Of a stretch of 28,946 bases of DNA, positions 1 to 7,955 are shown piece after piece. The DNA is from a virus, in the IMG/VR virus record IMGVR_UViG_3300042518_000366, positions 1-28,946 of that record. The stretch is one strand, 5' to 3'. A program made the position numbers and the translations under genes. Below the pieces are notes generated by a model. The model was not told the DNA's origin, searched no databases, and worked only from the letters and a program-made list of their open reading frames with translations. The stretch's first letter is position 1. Each line of letters begins with the position of its first letter.

Positions 1-201
1 CACGAACCTGGTCAGGTCGATAGACCGGCGTACATCGCCCCAGTCCTGGATGAAGCCGTGAATGGTGTCGGCACCGATGGCGCCGTCCCGATCCGACAGG
101 TGTAGCTCGTTCCCCAGGTCGTCGAAAAGCCACAGGCCCCAGGTCTCTTGCACATTGGCGCCCCGGCTGAACGCCTGCCAGGTTGCGTTGCTCAGGCTCA
201 T
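1..201 (-). CDS. Tail tip protein, partial variant N-terminus
   Basis: The first 67 codons of a gene that starts at 201 and runs off the left edge. The ATG overlaps the tape-measure stop (ATGA), exactly as in the full-length copy at 26845-28869. The protein is clearly the same as that copy's N-terminus (starts MSLSNATWQAFSRGAN), but with about ten substitutions in 67 residues, for example a Gly for Val after ETW, DLGN for DSAN and FIQDW for FVEDW. Most base differences sit in codon third positions, which indicates a functional allele rather than sequencing error. I read it as a second strain's version of the same gene, not as a paralogue. Its truncation is purely the contig edge. Confidence 0.8.
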   Translation of the reverse strand, partial: MSLSNATWQAFSRGANVQETWGLWLFDDLGNELHLSDRDGAIGADTIHGFIQDWGDVRRSIDLTRFV

Positions 202-278
202 GCCATGCCCCTCCCCACGGCCTTCCTGACCTCCGGCACGATGTAGTCCCGCACGAATGCGCGGTCAGTGACCGGCCC
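1..278. repeat. Left copy of imperfect terminal overlap
   Basis: Bases 1-278 align without gaps to 28669-28946. Positions 152-278 are identical to 28820-28946 (127 bases), while 1-151 differ from 28669-28819 at roughly two dozen positions. An exact 127-base match is a common maximum k-mer of short-read assemblers, so I infer that the contig closes on itself and the first 151 bases are a divergent variant tip. A true genomic duplication is less likely because the gene order continues correctly across the junction. Confidence 0.85.
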
Positions 279-2111
279 GGTGAAGTTGATCGTGAGGCCG
301 CCACCCGTGCCGCCACCAGCGTTGAGCCGGTCGATAGCGGCCTCGCCTCCGATGCGGGCCACAGTGGCCGCAGTCAGCACACCTTCCCCAGCAGACAGCC
401 TGGCGTCCACCATATCGCTGCGACCGCCTCCGTGCCCGCGCACATAGCCGCCGGAAGCATAGCCCGTCTTCTCGATCATGGCCACATTCGCGATACCCGT
501 TGCCACTGCAGCCAGCATGAATGGAATGGTGAAAGGCGGGCCAGGAGGATTCTTAAGCGCCTCATTCGCTGCGGCATAGGTATTTACGATGGCCTGTGCC
601 TGTGCAATTCTCTTCGCCGCCATGGCCGTCTTCTTGTTCATCGCTCCGAGCCGCGCAAAGGAACTGACCATGCTATTCGTGCCCTGCGCAAGCGTGGACT
701 GTTGGAGCTGGAAAACGCCCACATTCTGCGCCGCCACAGCACCTGACTTCTGCTGTTCTTCATTGAATTTGCGCATTGCTTCGGTGCCGTTGTCATACTC
801 CTCCACCGGAATATTCGGCTGCGTGTTTGCGTCGAAGCCCTCCGGAAGTGGCGCCCCTTCAAGCGCAGCATCCCGCGCAGCTTGCATCGCGTCCAGCATG
901 CGCTGTGCGCGCAGCTCGGCAATCGCAGCAGCTTGCATGCGAGCAGCCTCAGCGGCCCTTTCAGCGCGGCGCTTTGCCTCTTCCTGCGCTCTGTTGTGTT
1001 CTTTTTGCGCCGTCGTTTCAAGGTTGAGCGCAAGGGCTACATCTGGGCGCTCCTCCTGTATCCTTTTGATGGCCTCCTCTGTTACGGCCTGTTTTTCCGC
1101 CTGCTCGATGTAGCCCTCAACCGCAGATGCAAGGTCTTCCGCGCTTATCCCAGCCGCCTTTGCCGCATCATCATATTGCCGCACCCAGCTCGTCGCGTCG
1201 ACAGCGCTATCGGCAACGCTGGTGAAAGCATTGGCCGCCTCTGTGTTGGCCCCAGTCAAATTCCTGACCGGGTTCAGGACATCATCTTCAACTTGCGCGA
1301 ACCCTTGCCACGCTGATTTCCAGTCTCCAACCATTAAATCGCCAATCGCATCCAGCCCGTGCATGAACCCGGTGACGATGCCTACGGATTCGCTGACTAC
1401 AAACGCCACGGCCTCTATGACTGGGATCAGCCCGAGAAGCGACGTACCCACATCTTCCCACGCATTGCCCCATGCGTTGATCGCCTGCGTGGCCTTCCCA
1501 CCAGCAGTCTGAGCCTCGAGCTCAGCCGCATTGTTGGTCAGTTCATCGAGCTTGGTGGAGAGTTCTGTGGCGGACATCCCGCTGGTATCCATCGTTATGC
1601 CCATTTTGCGCAGCGCCATACCGCTTCCGGCTGCGGCCTTAGCGACCGCCTCAGTTGCGGTGAGCAGATCTTTCCCTGTTCTGCTCGCGAGGTTCTGCGA
1701 GGCAATGGTGAGGGATTTTATCGCGGCCTCATCCTTCGTCACCATGGCAATGCGGGACATGGCCGCAATGGTTGCGTCATCCTCGTAGACGGTGGCGCGC
1801 TGCCGCGCCTCTGCGAACTCGATCAGCGCAGCGGATGAATGCCCGACAGCGGTACTGAGCCGATACGCGGCCTTGTCAGCCTCTATGGCTGATTTCACAG
1901 CGCCCATGAGCCCGGCCACCACGGCGCCAGCAGCCATGGCAGTCAGATTGAAGCTTCCAGCGATCTGCGAGCCGAAGCTTTTGACTTCCCCGCTTACCGT
2001 TTTGCTCTTGTCGCCCACATCCTTGACGCCCTTGGACACCCGCTCAAGGCTCACTACAGCCTCGCCAGTCCCATCCACAGCGAGCCGAATTCTCACCTGC
2101 TTGTCAGCCAC
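198..2111 (-). CDS. Tail tape measure protein
   Basis: A 637-residue protein that fits a tape measure protein, which sets tail length and passes through the tail lumen. The start is GTG (M-ADKQVRIRL), overlapping the end of the chaperone frameshift product, with a run of G residues upstream as the ribosome site. The N-terminal part is helical with Gly/Ala-rich hydrophobic stretches (MAAGAVVAGLMGAV; GLIPVIEAVAFVV). The middle (about residues 330-430) is a charged Ala/Glu/Arg coiled coil. The C-terminal region has the motif often seen at tape-measure ends, GGYVRGHGGGRSDMVDARLS followed by GEGVLTAATVARIGG. It lies directly after the tail chaperones and before tail-tip genes, the conserved siphovirus order. 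At about 1.5 angstrom per residue it implies a tail of roughly 95 nm. The short length fits the small genome. Confidence 0.9.
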   Translation of the reverse strand: MADKQVRIRLAVDGTGEAVVSLERVSKGVKDVGDKSKTVSGEVKSFGSQIAGSFNLTAMAAGAVVAGLMGAVKSAIEADKAAYRLSTAVGHSSAALIEFAEARQRATVYEDDATIAAMSRIAMVTKDEAAIKSLTIASQNLASRTGKDLLTATEAVAKAAAGSGMALRKMGITMDTSGMSATELSTKLDELTNNAAELEAQTAGGKATQAINAWGNAWEDVGTSLLGLIPVIEAVAFVVSESVGIVTGFMHGLDAIGDLMVGDWKSAWQGFAQVEDDVLNPVRNLTGANTEAANAFTSVADSAVDATSWVRQYDDAAKAAGISAEDLASAVEGYIEQAEKQAVTEEAIKRIQEERPDVALALNLETTAQKEHNRAQEEAKRRAERAAEAARMQAAAIAELRAQRMLDAMQAARDAALEGAPLPEGFDANTQPNIPVEEYDNGTEAMRKFNEEQQKSGAVAAQNVGVFQLQQSTLAQGTNSMVSSFARLGAMNKKTAMAAKRIAQAQAIVNTYAAANEALKNPPGPPFTIPFMLAAVATGIANVAMIEKTGYASGGYVRGHGGGRSDMVDARLSAGEGVLTAATVARIGGEAAIDRLNAGGGTGGGLTINFTGPVTDRAFVRDYIVPEVRKAVGRGMA

Positions 2112-2780
2112 GGGCCCCCCCTTGCGCCTTTCGGATGTGCGCCATCTCGTGATCGATCACCAGCGCCGCCTCAGCATACATCGCCGGGACCTGATCCAGC
2201 GTGGCGGCTATCGGCACGCCCAGCGCGTGGCTCATGCGCCAGTCGTCCAACAGGCTGTTCGCATCCGCGTGATACAAACGCGCAGGATTGATGCAAAAGC
2301 AAGCCTGCTTGTATATAGAACGGCCCGCAGACCAGCTGGTGCCTTGCGCCTCAGCCGCCATGCGGGCCACCTCCTCTTGGATCACGGTATCTGTGAACAC
2401 AATGCGCCTGCCCAGCGTCGGGCTCTGCGCCTCATACTCTCCTTCGACGGGCCACGGTGATTCTTGGGGGCCTAAGTGCGCTGCCCAAAGCGCGTAGATC
2501 AGGCCCCATAGCCTTTTCCCGCCAGGCCCGTGGAGTACTCCTGGGCCAGCGCCAGGAGCAGACTGTTCTCTTCGATTGGGCTCAGCGCCATGAGCAGATC
2601 ATCTGTCAGACCGCTCATGGCGAAAACCGCCTCGAACAGTTCGTGGGCACGATGCCCGTCGAATCCAACGCCCCCGTCCGACTGCTTCAGCGCCGCCAGG
2701 TACAGAGCGGCCACCTTGCGCCGCTCTGCCCTGGTGATGTCGCGCACCGTGTAGGATGCACCGTTGTGGTCGAAAGTCAT
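2104..2780 (-). CDS. Tail assembly chaperone GT-type fusion (-1 frameshift product)
   Basis: Inferred 225-residue product of -1 ribosomal frameshifting. Translation starts at 2780, reads 89 codons in frame 0, slips on the G GGA AAA heptamer at 2520-2514 and continues from base 2514 for 136 codons to a stop at 2104. The downstream frame is open without interruption from the slip site (RLWGLIYALWAA...) through the segment ending RKAQGGARG, and it has no convincing independent start or ribosome site. This mirrors lambda G/GT, where a minority fusion product acts with the unfused protein to hold the tape measure during tail assembly. The position between tail tube and tape measure genes is the standard one. 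I saw the heptamer and the open frame; I did not test for a downstream stimulatory RNA structure. Confidence 0.82.
2499..2780 (-). CDS. Tail assembly chaperone, G-type (frame 0)
   Basis: A 93-residue acidic/helical protein (MTFDHNGASYTVRDITRAER...) starting at an ATG behind an AGGGGG ribosome site, just after the major tail protein gene. It contains a domain of the kind found in siphophage tail assembly chaperones, with an N-terminal strand pair and helices (LYLAALKQ, ELFEAVFAMSGL). It is the major product of the locus; a -1 slip at its 3' end makes the longer fusion. It should act in the cytoplasm on the tape measure protein and be absent from the finished virion. The assignment rests on order and on the slip site rather than on a recognised sequence family. 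Confidence 0.82.
   Translation of the reverse strand: MTFDHNGASYTVRDITRAERRKVAALYLAALKQSDGGVGFDGHRAHELFEAVFAMSGLTDDLLMALSPIEENSLLLALAQEYSTGLAGKGYGA
2514..2520 (-). promoter_or_regulatory. -1 frameshift slippery heptamer GGGAAAA
   Basis: On the minus strand the sequence reads GCG GGA AAA GGC in the frame of the upstream gene. The heptamer G GGA AAA is therefore a correctly phased X XXY YYZ slip site, close to the lambda G-T heptamer GGGAAAG. The zero frame ends only 15 bases later (GGC TAT GGG GCC TGA), and the -1 frame stays open for 136 codons. Confidence 0.85.
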
Positions 2781-2798
2781 GGTTCCCCCTGTGTTTGG

Positions 2799-3836
2799 TT
2801 AAGCGCCGATCCAGTTCTCGTTCAACCCGTCGGCAACAATGATGGTCGCAGCAGCCGTGGTGCTTTCTGTGACAGCGCGGAAGGCGTAGGTGGTGAAAAC
2901 ACCCTTCTCCGTTCCGGCAAGCGCAGGCTGCGCCGTGGGGATCGTGTGCAGCGTGATGCTCATGTAGTCCACTTCGGTGTTAGCAGAATGCACCAGCACC
3001 AGGTCGCTGTCAGCGCTGCCAGCTGTGGGAGACAGCAGCCACTTGTCCACGAGATCTTTGGTGTTCGCATCGAACTTCGCCTCGATGGAGCCTGTGACCT
3101 CGATGCCATTCATCGCCATGCCTTCGGCGTTCCCCGTGGTGCCGTAGCCTACCCTCGTGGCGCCGTTCTCGATGGTCAGCTCGTACTTGCCGAGCACCAG
3201 GTCCGCGCTCGCCAGCGTCTTCGTCTGAAGCAGTTGCCCCAGGTAGTAGGTAACGCCAGGCGCCACCCAGCTGGCAGGCGTCGCAGTCGCACCGAAGGTC
3301 GGCATGGCGCCGGTCACGAAGGTAGCCGTGAAGGTGGCCCGCCCGCCGTTAGAAGCCGGGTCACACGAAATGGTCAGCGTCTTGACCACGCAGTCCTTCA
3401 GGCTGATGTGCTCCGTTGTGGAAGGGTTGTAGAAAAGCATGCTGAAGAATCTGGCAGGCGTGTGGCTTGCGCCAATGCTCGTGCCGTCAACCTTGAAGGT
3501 CTTCGGATAGGGCGAGGAATCGGTCTCAGCGCTGATGTTCTGCGTGGCGCCGTAAAGCAGCTTTCCCACCACCTTGTTCGTCAGCGTGCCAGCGACAGTG
3601 ACCGTGTACTCGCTGCCTGCGTTTGACCGGAAAACATCGGTCACATCCAACACTTTCAGACCGTTGGAGCGCTTCGTTTCGTCCGACAGGATGCCGCTGA
3701 AATCAGGCAGCACCAGGTCGGTCACATGGAACTCGTGGAAATCGCCCTGCGTGGTGTTGGCCGTGCCCCATGCCGCCTGCTCAGCGAAGGCGACGCGGAA
3801 CTCAGACGCCGCGTAAACTGAAGATGAAACCGCCAT
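2799..3836 (-). CDS. Major tail tube protein
   Basis: A 345-residue beta-rich, low-cysteine protein starting MAVSSSVYAASEFRVAFAEQ, with AGGAGA 9 bases before the ATG. The repeated pattern of alternating hydrophobic and Thr/Ser residues (for example EYTVTVAGTLTNKVVGKLL and RATFTATFVTGAMPTFG), an N-terminal extension and a C-terminal beta-sandwich-like stretch fit phage tail tube proteins of the TTP type. It sits between the tail terminator and the tail chaperone genes, the canonical place for the tube subunit. It should polymerise into hexameric rings around the tape measure. The C-terminal part (YAFRAVTESTTAAATIIVADG) may be surface-exposed. Family membership is inferred from order and texture, not from a diagnostic motif. 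Confidence 0.82.
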   Translation of the reverse strand: MAVSSSVYAASEFRVAFAEQAAWGTANTTQGDFHEFHVTDLVLPDFSGILSDETKRSNGLKVLDVTDVFRSNAGSEYTVTVAGTLTNKVVGKLLYGATQNISAETDSSPYPKTFKVDGTSIGASHTPARFFSMLFYNPSTTEHISLKDCVVKTLTISCDPASNGGRATFTATFVTGAMPTFGATATPASWVAPGVTYYLGQLLQTKTLASADLVLGKYELTIENGATRVGYGTTGNAEGMAMNGIEVTGSIEAKFDANTKDLVDKWLLSPTAGSADSDLVLVHSANTEVDYMSITLHTIPTAQPALAGTEKGVFTTYAFRAVTESTTAAATIIVADGLNENWIGA

Positions 3837-3854
3837 TTCCCGTCTCCTTAGCTG

Positions 3855-4310
3855 TTAGCCGATAGCTTCCGTTACAGTGCACGCCCACTGCAGGCGCACA
3901 GCCAGCAGGCCGTCATCCGCCCGCTCCGTCATCGGCACGGCGTACTCGATATTCCCAACCTGGCCGTCGTGCCAGACATAGGTTGCGCCGTCTTTCAGGT
4001 GGCTGTTGTCCACAAGCACCCGTTGCAGTCGCTGCGCGATCTCAAGCCGCTGGACCTGGCTGCGCAGATCATCCTCACCCTTGTTGCGCTTGCGAAGGTA
4101 AAGCAGCTCGATGGCGTACCGGCGCACCTCCGCGAATGCGTGCACAGGCTCGGCGCTTTCGCTGGACACCAGCCGGACCTCGATCCATTCCGGTGCGCGT
4201 GACACATCCTCAGCCTGCGCCCACAGGACCGGCACCTTTCCTGCGAACTCCCCCACGAGCAGGTCACGAAGCTGCGTGAGGATGCCGCCCGCCACATTCG
4301 TGTAGGACAT
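3855..4310 (-). CDS. Probable tail terminator / tail completion protein
   Basis: A 151-residue protein (MSYTNVAGGILTQLRDLLVG...) whose ATG overlaps the stop of the connector gene (TAATG), with CGGAGG upstream. It has an N-terminal helix followed by strands and a basic helix (ELLYLRKRNKG, LEIAQRLQRVL), ending in a strand-rich C-terminus. Size and position between connector and major tail protein match minor tail/tail-terminator proteins, which cap the growing tail tube and bind the head connector. No catalytic signature is present. An alternative is a head-closure protein of similar size, since both types occur in this interval. Confidence 0.6.
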   Translation of the reverse strand: MSYTNVAGGILTQLRDLLVGEFAGKVPVLWAQAEDVSRAPEWIEVRLVSSESAEPVHAFAEVRRYAIELLYLRKRNKGEDDLRSQVQRLEIAQRLQRVLVDNSHLKDGATYVWHDGQVGNIEYAVPMTERADDGLLAVRLQWACTVTEAIG

Positions 4311-5305
4311 TAGAGCCTCCGCAGCTCGATGGACTTCGCCTTCACGCCGGCCTCCGGATCACTGCCGCGCACTTCGATCTCCCACTCGTCCGATACCGTG
4401 TACTTGCCAACGCTGAAGCGCCCGTAGATCCCATGTGCCAGGTACTGATAGGAACCGTCGATCACCACGCCAGACTGTGCCAGCGTGGTCTTCAGGCCCG
4501 TTGAGCTGCCCGTGTAGACGCTGAAGACAACAGTGCTGGCGCTGCCTTCGCTGATCGTGCCTCCGGTTGTGATGAGCACCTTCACCAGATCGAATACAGT
4601 CGCAGCCGTGCCAATGGTATCGATGATCGCCCCGGTGGAGCTGATGTCCTGGTTCACCTCCCGCACAGCGCCGGAATTGTAGGCTCTCGATACCTCGTTC
4701 CACAGCGCAATGTCCCCGCGCTTAATCATATCCAGCAGGCCGGAATTGACCGTGCTCACCCCGAATTCGCTGTTATAGGCCCGCAGGCGCAGCGCCGCGG
4801 CCTTCTCTGCGTCGTATGGCTCGATCAGATAAGAGCACGCCAGATAGGCCGCAGACTGGATGATAACATCGTCCCATTCGCGCAGGCTGTCGCCCTGCAC
4901 GCCGGTTCCGACGCGCTTCAGGATCGGCTTATTCAAGTAGACACGCACGAATTCGGACGCCCGCGCAACGGCCTCAGACTTCACATCAGACCACGCACGC
5001 CCAGCCTGGTAGCGGTGCACCGTGTCGGGGTTGCCGGTTGTGCAGACGGTCAACAGGTCAGTTGTACTGTCGTAATGCCATTCGCCGTCCGCGTTCACAG
5101 CAGCAGCCGTGGCCTGCGCCGCCCCAAGCGTCACGCCGTCACGCCACAGCGCCGTGATATAACCCACATCCCCGCGCGTATACACGCCATCTGTGACATG
5201 CGTGAAGCCTTCCACGACGCGCTTTGTGTCGAATGAATCAATCTGCGGCTCGACCTGGATCAGGTCCGTTGTGGTGTTGCAGTAGCTTTCCCAGCGTGTG
5301 CTCAT
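4310..5305 (-). CDS. Probable head-tail connector / adaptor protein
   Basis: A 331-residue protein. The ATG of MSTRWESYC overlaps the preceding stop (ATGA); an in-frame upstream ATG would invade the preceding gene. Residues around 100-190 are helical and contain an adaptor-like core (WSDVKSEAVARASEFVRVYL ... AAYLACSYLIEP ... AALRLRAYNSEFG), resembling gp6/gp15-type connector helices that dock on the portal. The C-terminal third is beta-rich (VVFSVYTGSSTGLK ... YGRFSVGKYTVSDEWEIEV) and could be an extra Ig-like or decoration-type domain. The protein is longer than typical connectors (100-200 aa), so a two-domain composition is likely. The connector role is an inference from position and helical pattern. 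Confidence 0.55.
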   Translation of the reverse strand: MSTRWESYCNTTTDLIQVEPQIDSFDTKRVVEGFTHVTDGVYTRGDVGYITALWRDGVTLGAAQATAAAVNADGEWHYDSTTDLLTVCTTGNPDTVHRYQAGRAWSDVKSEAVARASEFVRVYLNKPILKRVGTGVQGDSLREWDDVIIQSAAYLACSYLIEPYDAEKAAALRLRAYNSEFGVSTVNSGLLDMIKRGDIALWNEVSRAYNSGAVREVNQDISSTGAIIDTIGTAATVFDLVKVLITTGGTISEGSASTVVFSVYTGSSTGLKTTLAQSGVVIDGSYQYLAHGIYGRFSVGKYTVSDEWEIEVRGSDPEAGVKAKSIELRRL

Positions 5306-5520
5306 TGGATCGCCCTCCACACCATATGCCCGAGCAGGGTGCCCAGCAGTGTGCTGAGCAGCCCTGTCAGGCCGTAGATTAGCAATGCCCGCAGCGAAGC
5401 ACCCACCGCAAGATCTTCGAGGCGGTCAAGCGCCATGCGGTCGTTCCGGCGCTGGTGGAGCAGCTGCACCACGCCATCCGCCATCCGCCGTGTCACAGCG
5501 TCTCGCGTTGCGTCGTTCAC
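5302..5520 (-). CDS. Small single-span membrane protein
   Basis: A 72-residue protein with a GTG start preceded by GAGG, translationally coupled to the connector gene. Residues 1-40 are charged and helical (VVQLLHQRRNDRMALDRLED), and residues 44-70 form a hydrophobic membrane segment (ALLIYGLTGLLSTLLGTLLG). The layout, a soluble helix then one C-terminal span, matches the 73-aa protein at 25629-25850. It immediately follows the exported beta-helix gene and could be a membrane partner of that protein, a holin-like factor or an envelope protein. No family is recognised with confidence. Confidence 0.65.
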   Translation of the reverse strand: MNDATRDAVTRRMADGVVQLLHQRRNDRMALDRLEDLAVGASLRALLIYGLTGLLSTLLGTLLGHMVWRAIQ

Positions 5521-5527
5521 CTCGTCC

Positions 5528-7621
5528 TCACTGGAAGGCCCGCCTCACCTGAAGCGTATCCCCGGACACCTGCTGGAAGGTTCCGGCTCCATTCGTGTGC
5601 GGCGAGAACTGCCACACCTTCAGATTCGCTCTTGCCTGCGGATCTGGCGCGTACATATCCAGCGTGACATCCTTGAGCGCCCCGATGGAGCGGATGCTCT
5701 CCAGCGCCTCCACCGGGTGGCGGAAGCCAGGCTGCGTCTTGCTGATCGCTGGCTGCCCCGGCGATGTAGTGCTGATGCCGACTCGCTGGAAGCCTTCGGC
5801 GGAATCTGTCATCCCCGTAAGGCCGCCGCGCCCGCCGTAGTCCATGCGCCATGATGTGGAGTCGGTGAAGGATGTCGCCGCCATTGAATCGCCGTCGAAA
5901 TCGAACCGCGTCAAATAACGCAACGCCCAACAGTTATTCCCTTCACTCCATCCACTCCCATTTCCACTGCTGCTCATGAAGACATAATCAGCGGCACCTC
6001 TGACGGTGTTGTTGTGGAACCGGTTACCTTTCGCCTGCACGCCTTCCCACGCCCCATCGTCTAACACGTAAGACGTCCCGGCGTCTGTTACTGTCACATC
6101 GTTGTTGTAAAATTCGCAAGAATCGCCGACCGCGAAATATACTCGGCTCACGTCCCCAGTTGACCCGTGATCGATGAAAGTGTTGTTGTAATAGTGGTTC
6201 GCTCGGCCCTTGTCCACGATGCCGTAATGAATCGAGCTGGTCGCCAACTGCTCGAAATAATTGTCGTGCGCCTCGACGTGAGACGCGCCATGCGCGTTAT
6301 CTGCTGCACGCCATGACGCTGCTGGGGTGTCGTCGTTATGAATGACGATGTGACTTGTGCCGTTCGAGATGATTCTGTTATTGGTGAGCGTCACTGAATC
6401 TGGGCATAGGGTGAGCATCGCACTCACCCCAGAAGTTGGGCTCCAATTCGTGTGGTCGATGACGTTAGAATCGAAAGTCCATCGCGACCCAAGTGATGCC
6501 GCAAGCGTGTCTGCGGCAGTGTTCGCGATGAATGCGATGTTCGTTGCGTAGAGCGAGTTCGAAGATATTGTGCAGTCGCTCCCGTAGCTGTAAGCGTAAA
6601 TGAAGTAATCGATTTCGGTTGCGTTGACAACATTAAAGGTGTTGCCAGTTATGTGCCATGTCGGCCCCGCGTCTTTATCGACTGCATATATCATTGCAGC
6701 GCCACTCGCAACAGGTTTCGTCTTGGAAAGCGTGATCGTGTTGTTGGTGAACCAGACTGTTTTGGGGCGTGCCGCCGTTGTCGCGTCAGCGAAATAAAAC
6801 AGGCAGGACTTCCCGGCACTCGCTAAGGCCCAGTATCTGATCGTGCACGAATTTATTCTTACAAGACGGGCGTCGTTGAAGTTAACGTCAGAGTAAGTTG
6901 CGGAGTCGGCTTGAAATGTGCATGTCTGAAAACTGATGGAGTCTACATCACAAGATGCTGTGAAAGACAGCAGGGGGCTGTTGTCAACGCTACCTCCCGT
7001 GAATGTGCACCCGCTGAACATTATTTTGCCAGAGGGATATGCCGCCCACCCGATCTGGTCGCAGGTGTTGATCGTGCAGTTTGAGAAGGTTTGATCCGCT
7101 GCAAGAGATGTACCGCTGAAAAAATAAACCTCTCCAAAGTCCCCAGTTTGTGTTGTGCACGAGTCTAAGGTGCAGTTCGTCATTGCTAGTGGATTGGCGT
7201 CGAAACCGATTCCCCACCCTGTTACTGCGACTTCCGTCCCACTGCCTGGGTGCTTAAATGTGCAGCCCGTGGCGTTAAACGCAAGCGAACTCTTATTAAC
7301 GTATACGGCTGCCGTCAGCCGCAGATTTGTCATCGTCAGCGTGCCCGTCCCGCTGAAAGTGACCTTGTACGCCGTGACTGTCGTTGTCAGGTTCGTGGCG
7401 CCGACAATAACGAGAGCCTTGTTTGAGCACGTATAGGCCGATGCAAGCGCCTCGGTCGACGCCCCAACCTGCTGCAAGGTATCTCCAGAAGACGCGGCCG
7501 TGAGCGCCGCTGTGAAAGTGGCGTGCGTGCCCGTATTGCCAAAGGTGCGGGTGGTGGCCTGCGCGTCCCACACCACAGCCAATAACAGGGCCGTGATACA
7601 TGCGAACAGGTTGCGCCTCAT
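5528..7621 (-). CDS. Exported right-handed beta-helix protein
   Basis: A 697-residue protein. Start chosen at 7621, where the ATG overlaps the stop of the 109-aa gene (ATGA). It begins with a clear Sec signal peptide: MRRN, a hydrophobic core LFACITALLLAVVW, and a probable cleavage after AQA. The rest is a long run of short strand repeats with recurrent Asn/Cys/Thr turns (MTNCTLDSC, FSNCTINTC, FSGCTFTGG, FTNNTITLS, ITGNTFNV, FYNNDVTV, FHNNTVRG), the signature of parallel beta-helix proteins such as pectate-lyase-like enzymes, tailspikes and adhesins. The last ~75 residues form a separate module that matches the C-terminus of the neighbouring 109-aa protein. No catalytic residues can be assigned. 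A Sec signal is unexpected for a virion protein, so export by the infected host is the simplest reading. The central part is visibly less GC-rich than both ends. Confidence 0.8.
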   Translation of the reverse strand: MRRNLFACITALLLAVVWDAQATTRTFGNTGTHATFTAALTAASSGDTLQQVGASTEALASAYTCSNKALVIVGATNLTTTVTAYKVTFSGTGTLTMTNLRLTAAVYVNKSSLAFNATGCTFKHPGSGTEVAVTGWGIGFDANPLAMTNCTLDSCTTQTGDFGEVYFFSGTSLAADQTFSNCTINTCDQIGWAAYPSGKIMFSGCTFTGGSVDNSPLLSFTASCDVDSISFQTCTFQADSATYSDVNFNDARLVRINSCTIRYWALASAGKSCLFYFADATTAARPKTVWFTNNTITLSKTKPVASGAAMIYAVDKDAGPTWHITGNTFNVVNATEIDYFIYAYSYGSDCTISSNSLYATNIAFIANTAADTLAASLGSRWTFDSNVIDHTNWSPTSGVSAMLTLCPDSVTLTNNRIISNGTSHIVIHNDDTPAASWRAADNAHGASHVEAHDNYFEQLATSSIHYGIVDKGRANHYYNNTFIDHGSTGDVSRVYFAVGDSCEFYNNDVTVTDAGTSYVLDDGAWEGVQAKGNRFHNNTVRGAADYVFMSSSGNGSGWSEGNNCWALRYLTRFDFDGDSMAATSFTDSTSWRMDYGGRGGLTGMTDSAEGFQRVGISTTSPGQPAISKTQPGFRHPVEALESIRSIGALKDVTLDMYAPDPQARANLKVWQFSPHTNGAGTFQQVSGDTLQVRRAFQ

Positions 7622-7947
7622 CGGTAGACCCTCCCGATCCGCAGCGTGTCTTGGCAAGTCTTCGCCCAAGTCGAATCCCCATTCGTATGCAGCCCATGGA
7701 GCCACAGGTCCAGGTTCGCAATGTCTGATTCACTTGGCGCCCAATAGTCCAGAGTCATGGGAAGGGTGAGCCCAGTGGAATCGCGGATCGAATACACAGC
7801 CTCAATGGGCGATTCATATCCGGCCTGGTTGCGGTTTATTTCCAAACCGTGGGATGCCACGGCGAGGAGCAGCGTAACACACAGCAGGAGCAGCATGCCA
7901 GCCGCCCAGCCGAACACGCCGCGCCCGTTTTCGTTTCTCGATTCCAT
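7618..7947 (-). CDS. Membrane-anchored protein sharing the beta-helix C-terminal module
   Basis: A 109-residue protein with a hydrophilic N-terminus (MESRNENGRG), one strongly hydrophobic segment at about residues 11-32 (VFGWAAGMLLLLCVTLLLAV) and a ~75-residue soluble domain. That domain aligns with the C-terminus of the adjacent 697-aa protein: P-(I/V)-E-A..SIR, a TLD followed by AP, ANL-(D/K)-.W, HTNG and DTL, about 35% identity by eye with one gap. The hydrophobic stretch may be a membrane anchor or an uncleaved signal, since no convincing signal-peptidase site follows. The gene is coupled to the beta-helix gene by ATGA. The shared module suggests that the two act together outside the cytoplasm. 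Function unknown. Confidence 0.7.
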   Translation of the reverse strand: MESRNENGRGVFGWAAGMLLLLCVTLLLAVASHGLEINRNQAGYESPIEAVYSIRDSTGLTLPMTLDYWAPSESDIANLDLWLHGLHTNGDSTWAKTCQDTLRIGRVYR

Positions 7948-7955
7948 GCGCCCTC

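Noticed and set aside
2104-2400. Independent 98-aa gene starting at GTG 2400
   Set aside because: No ribosome site, and the frame is continuously open back to the slippery heptamer, so it is the frameshift extension.
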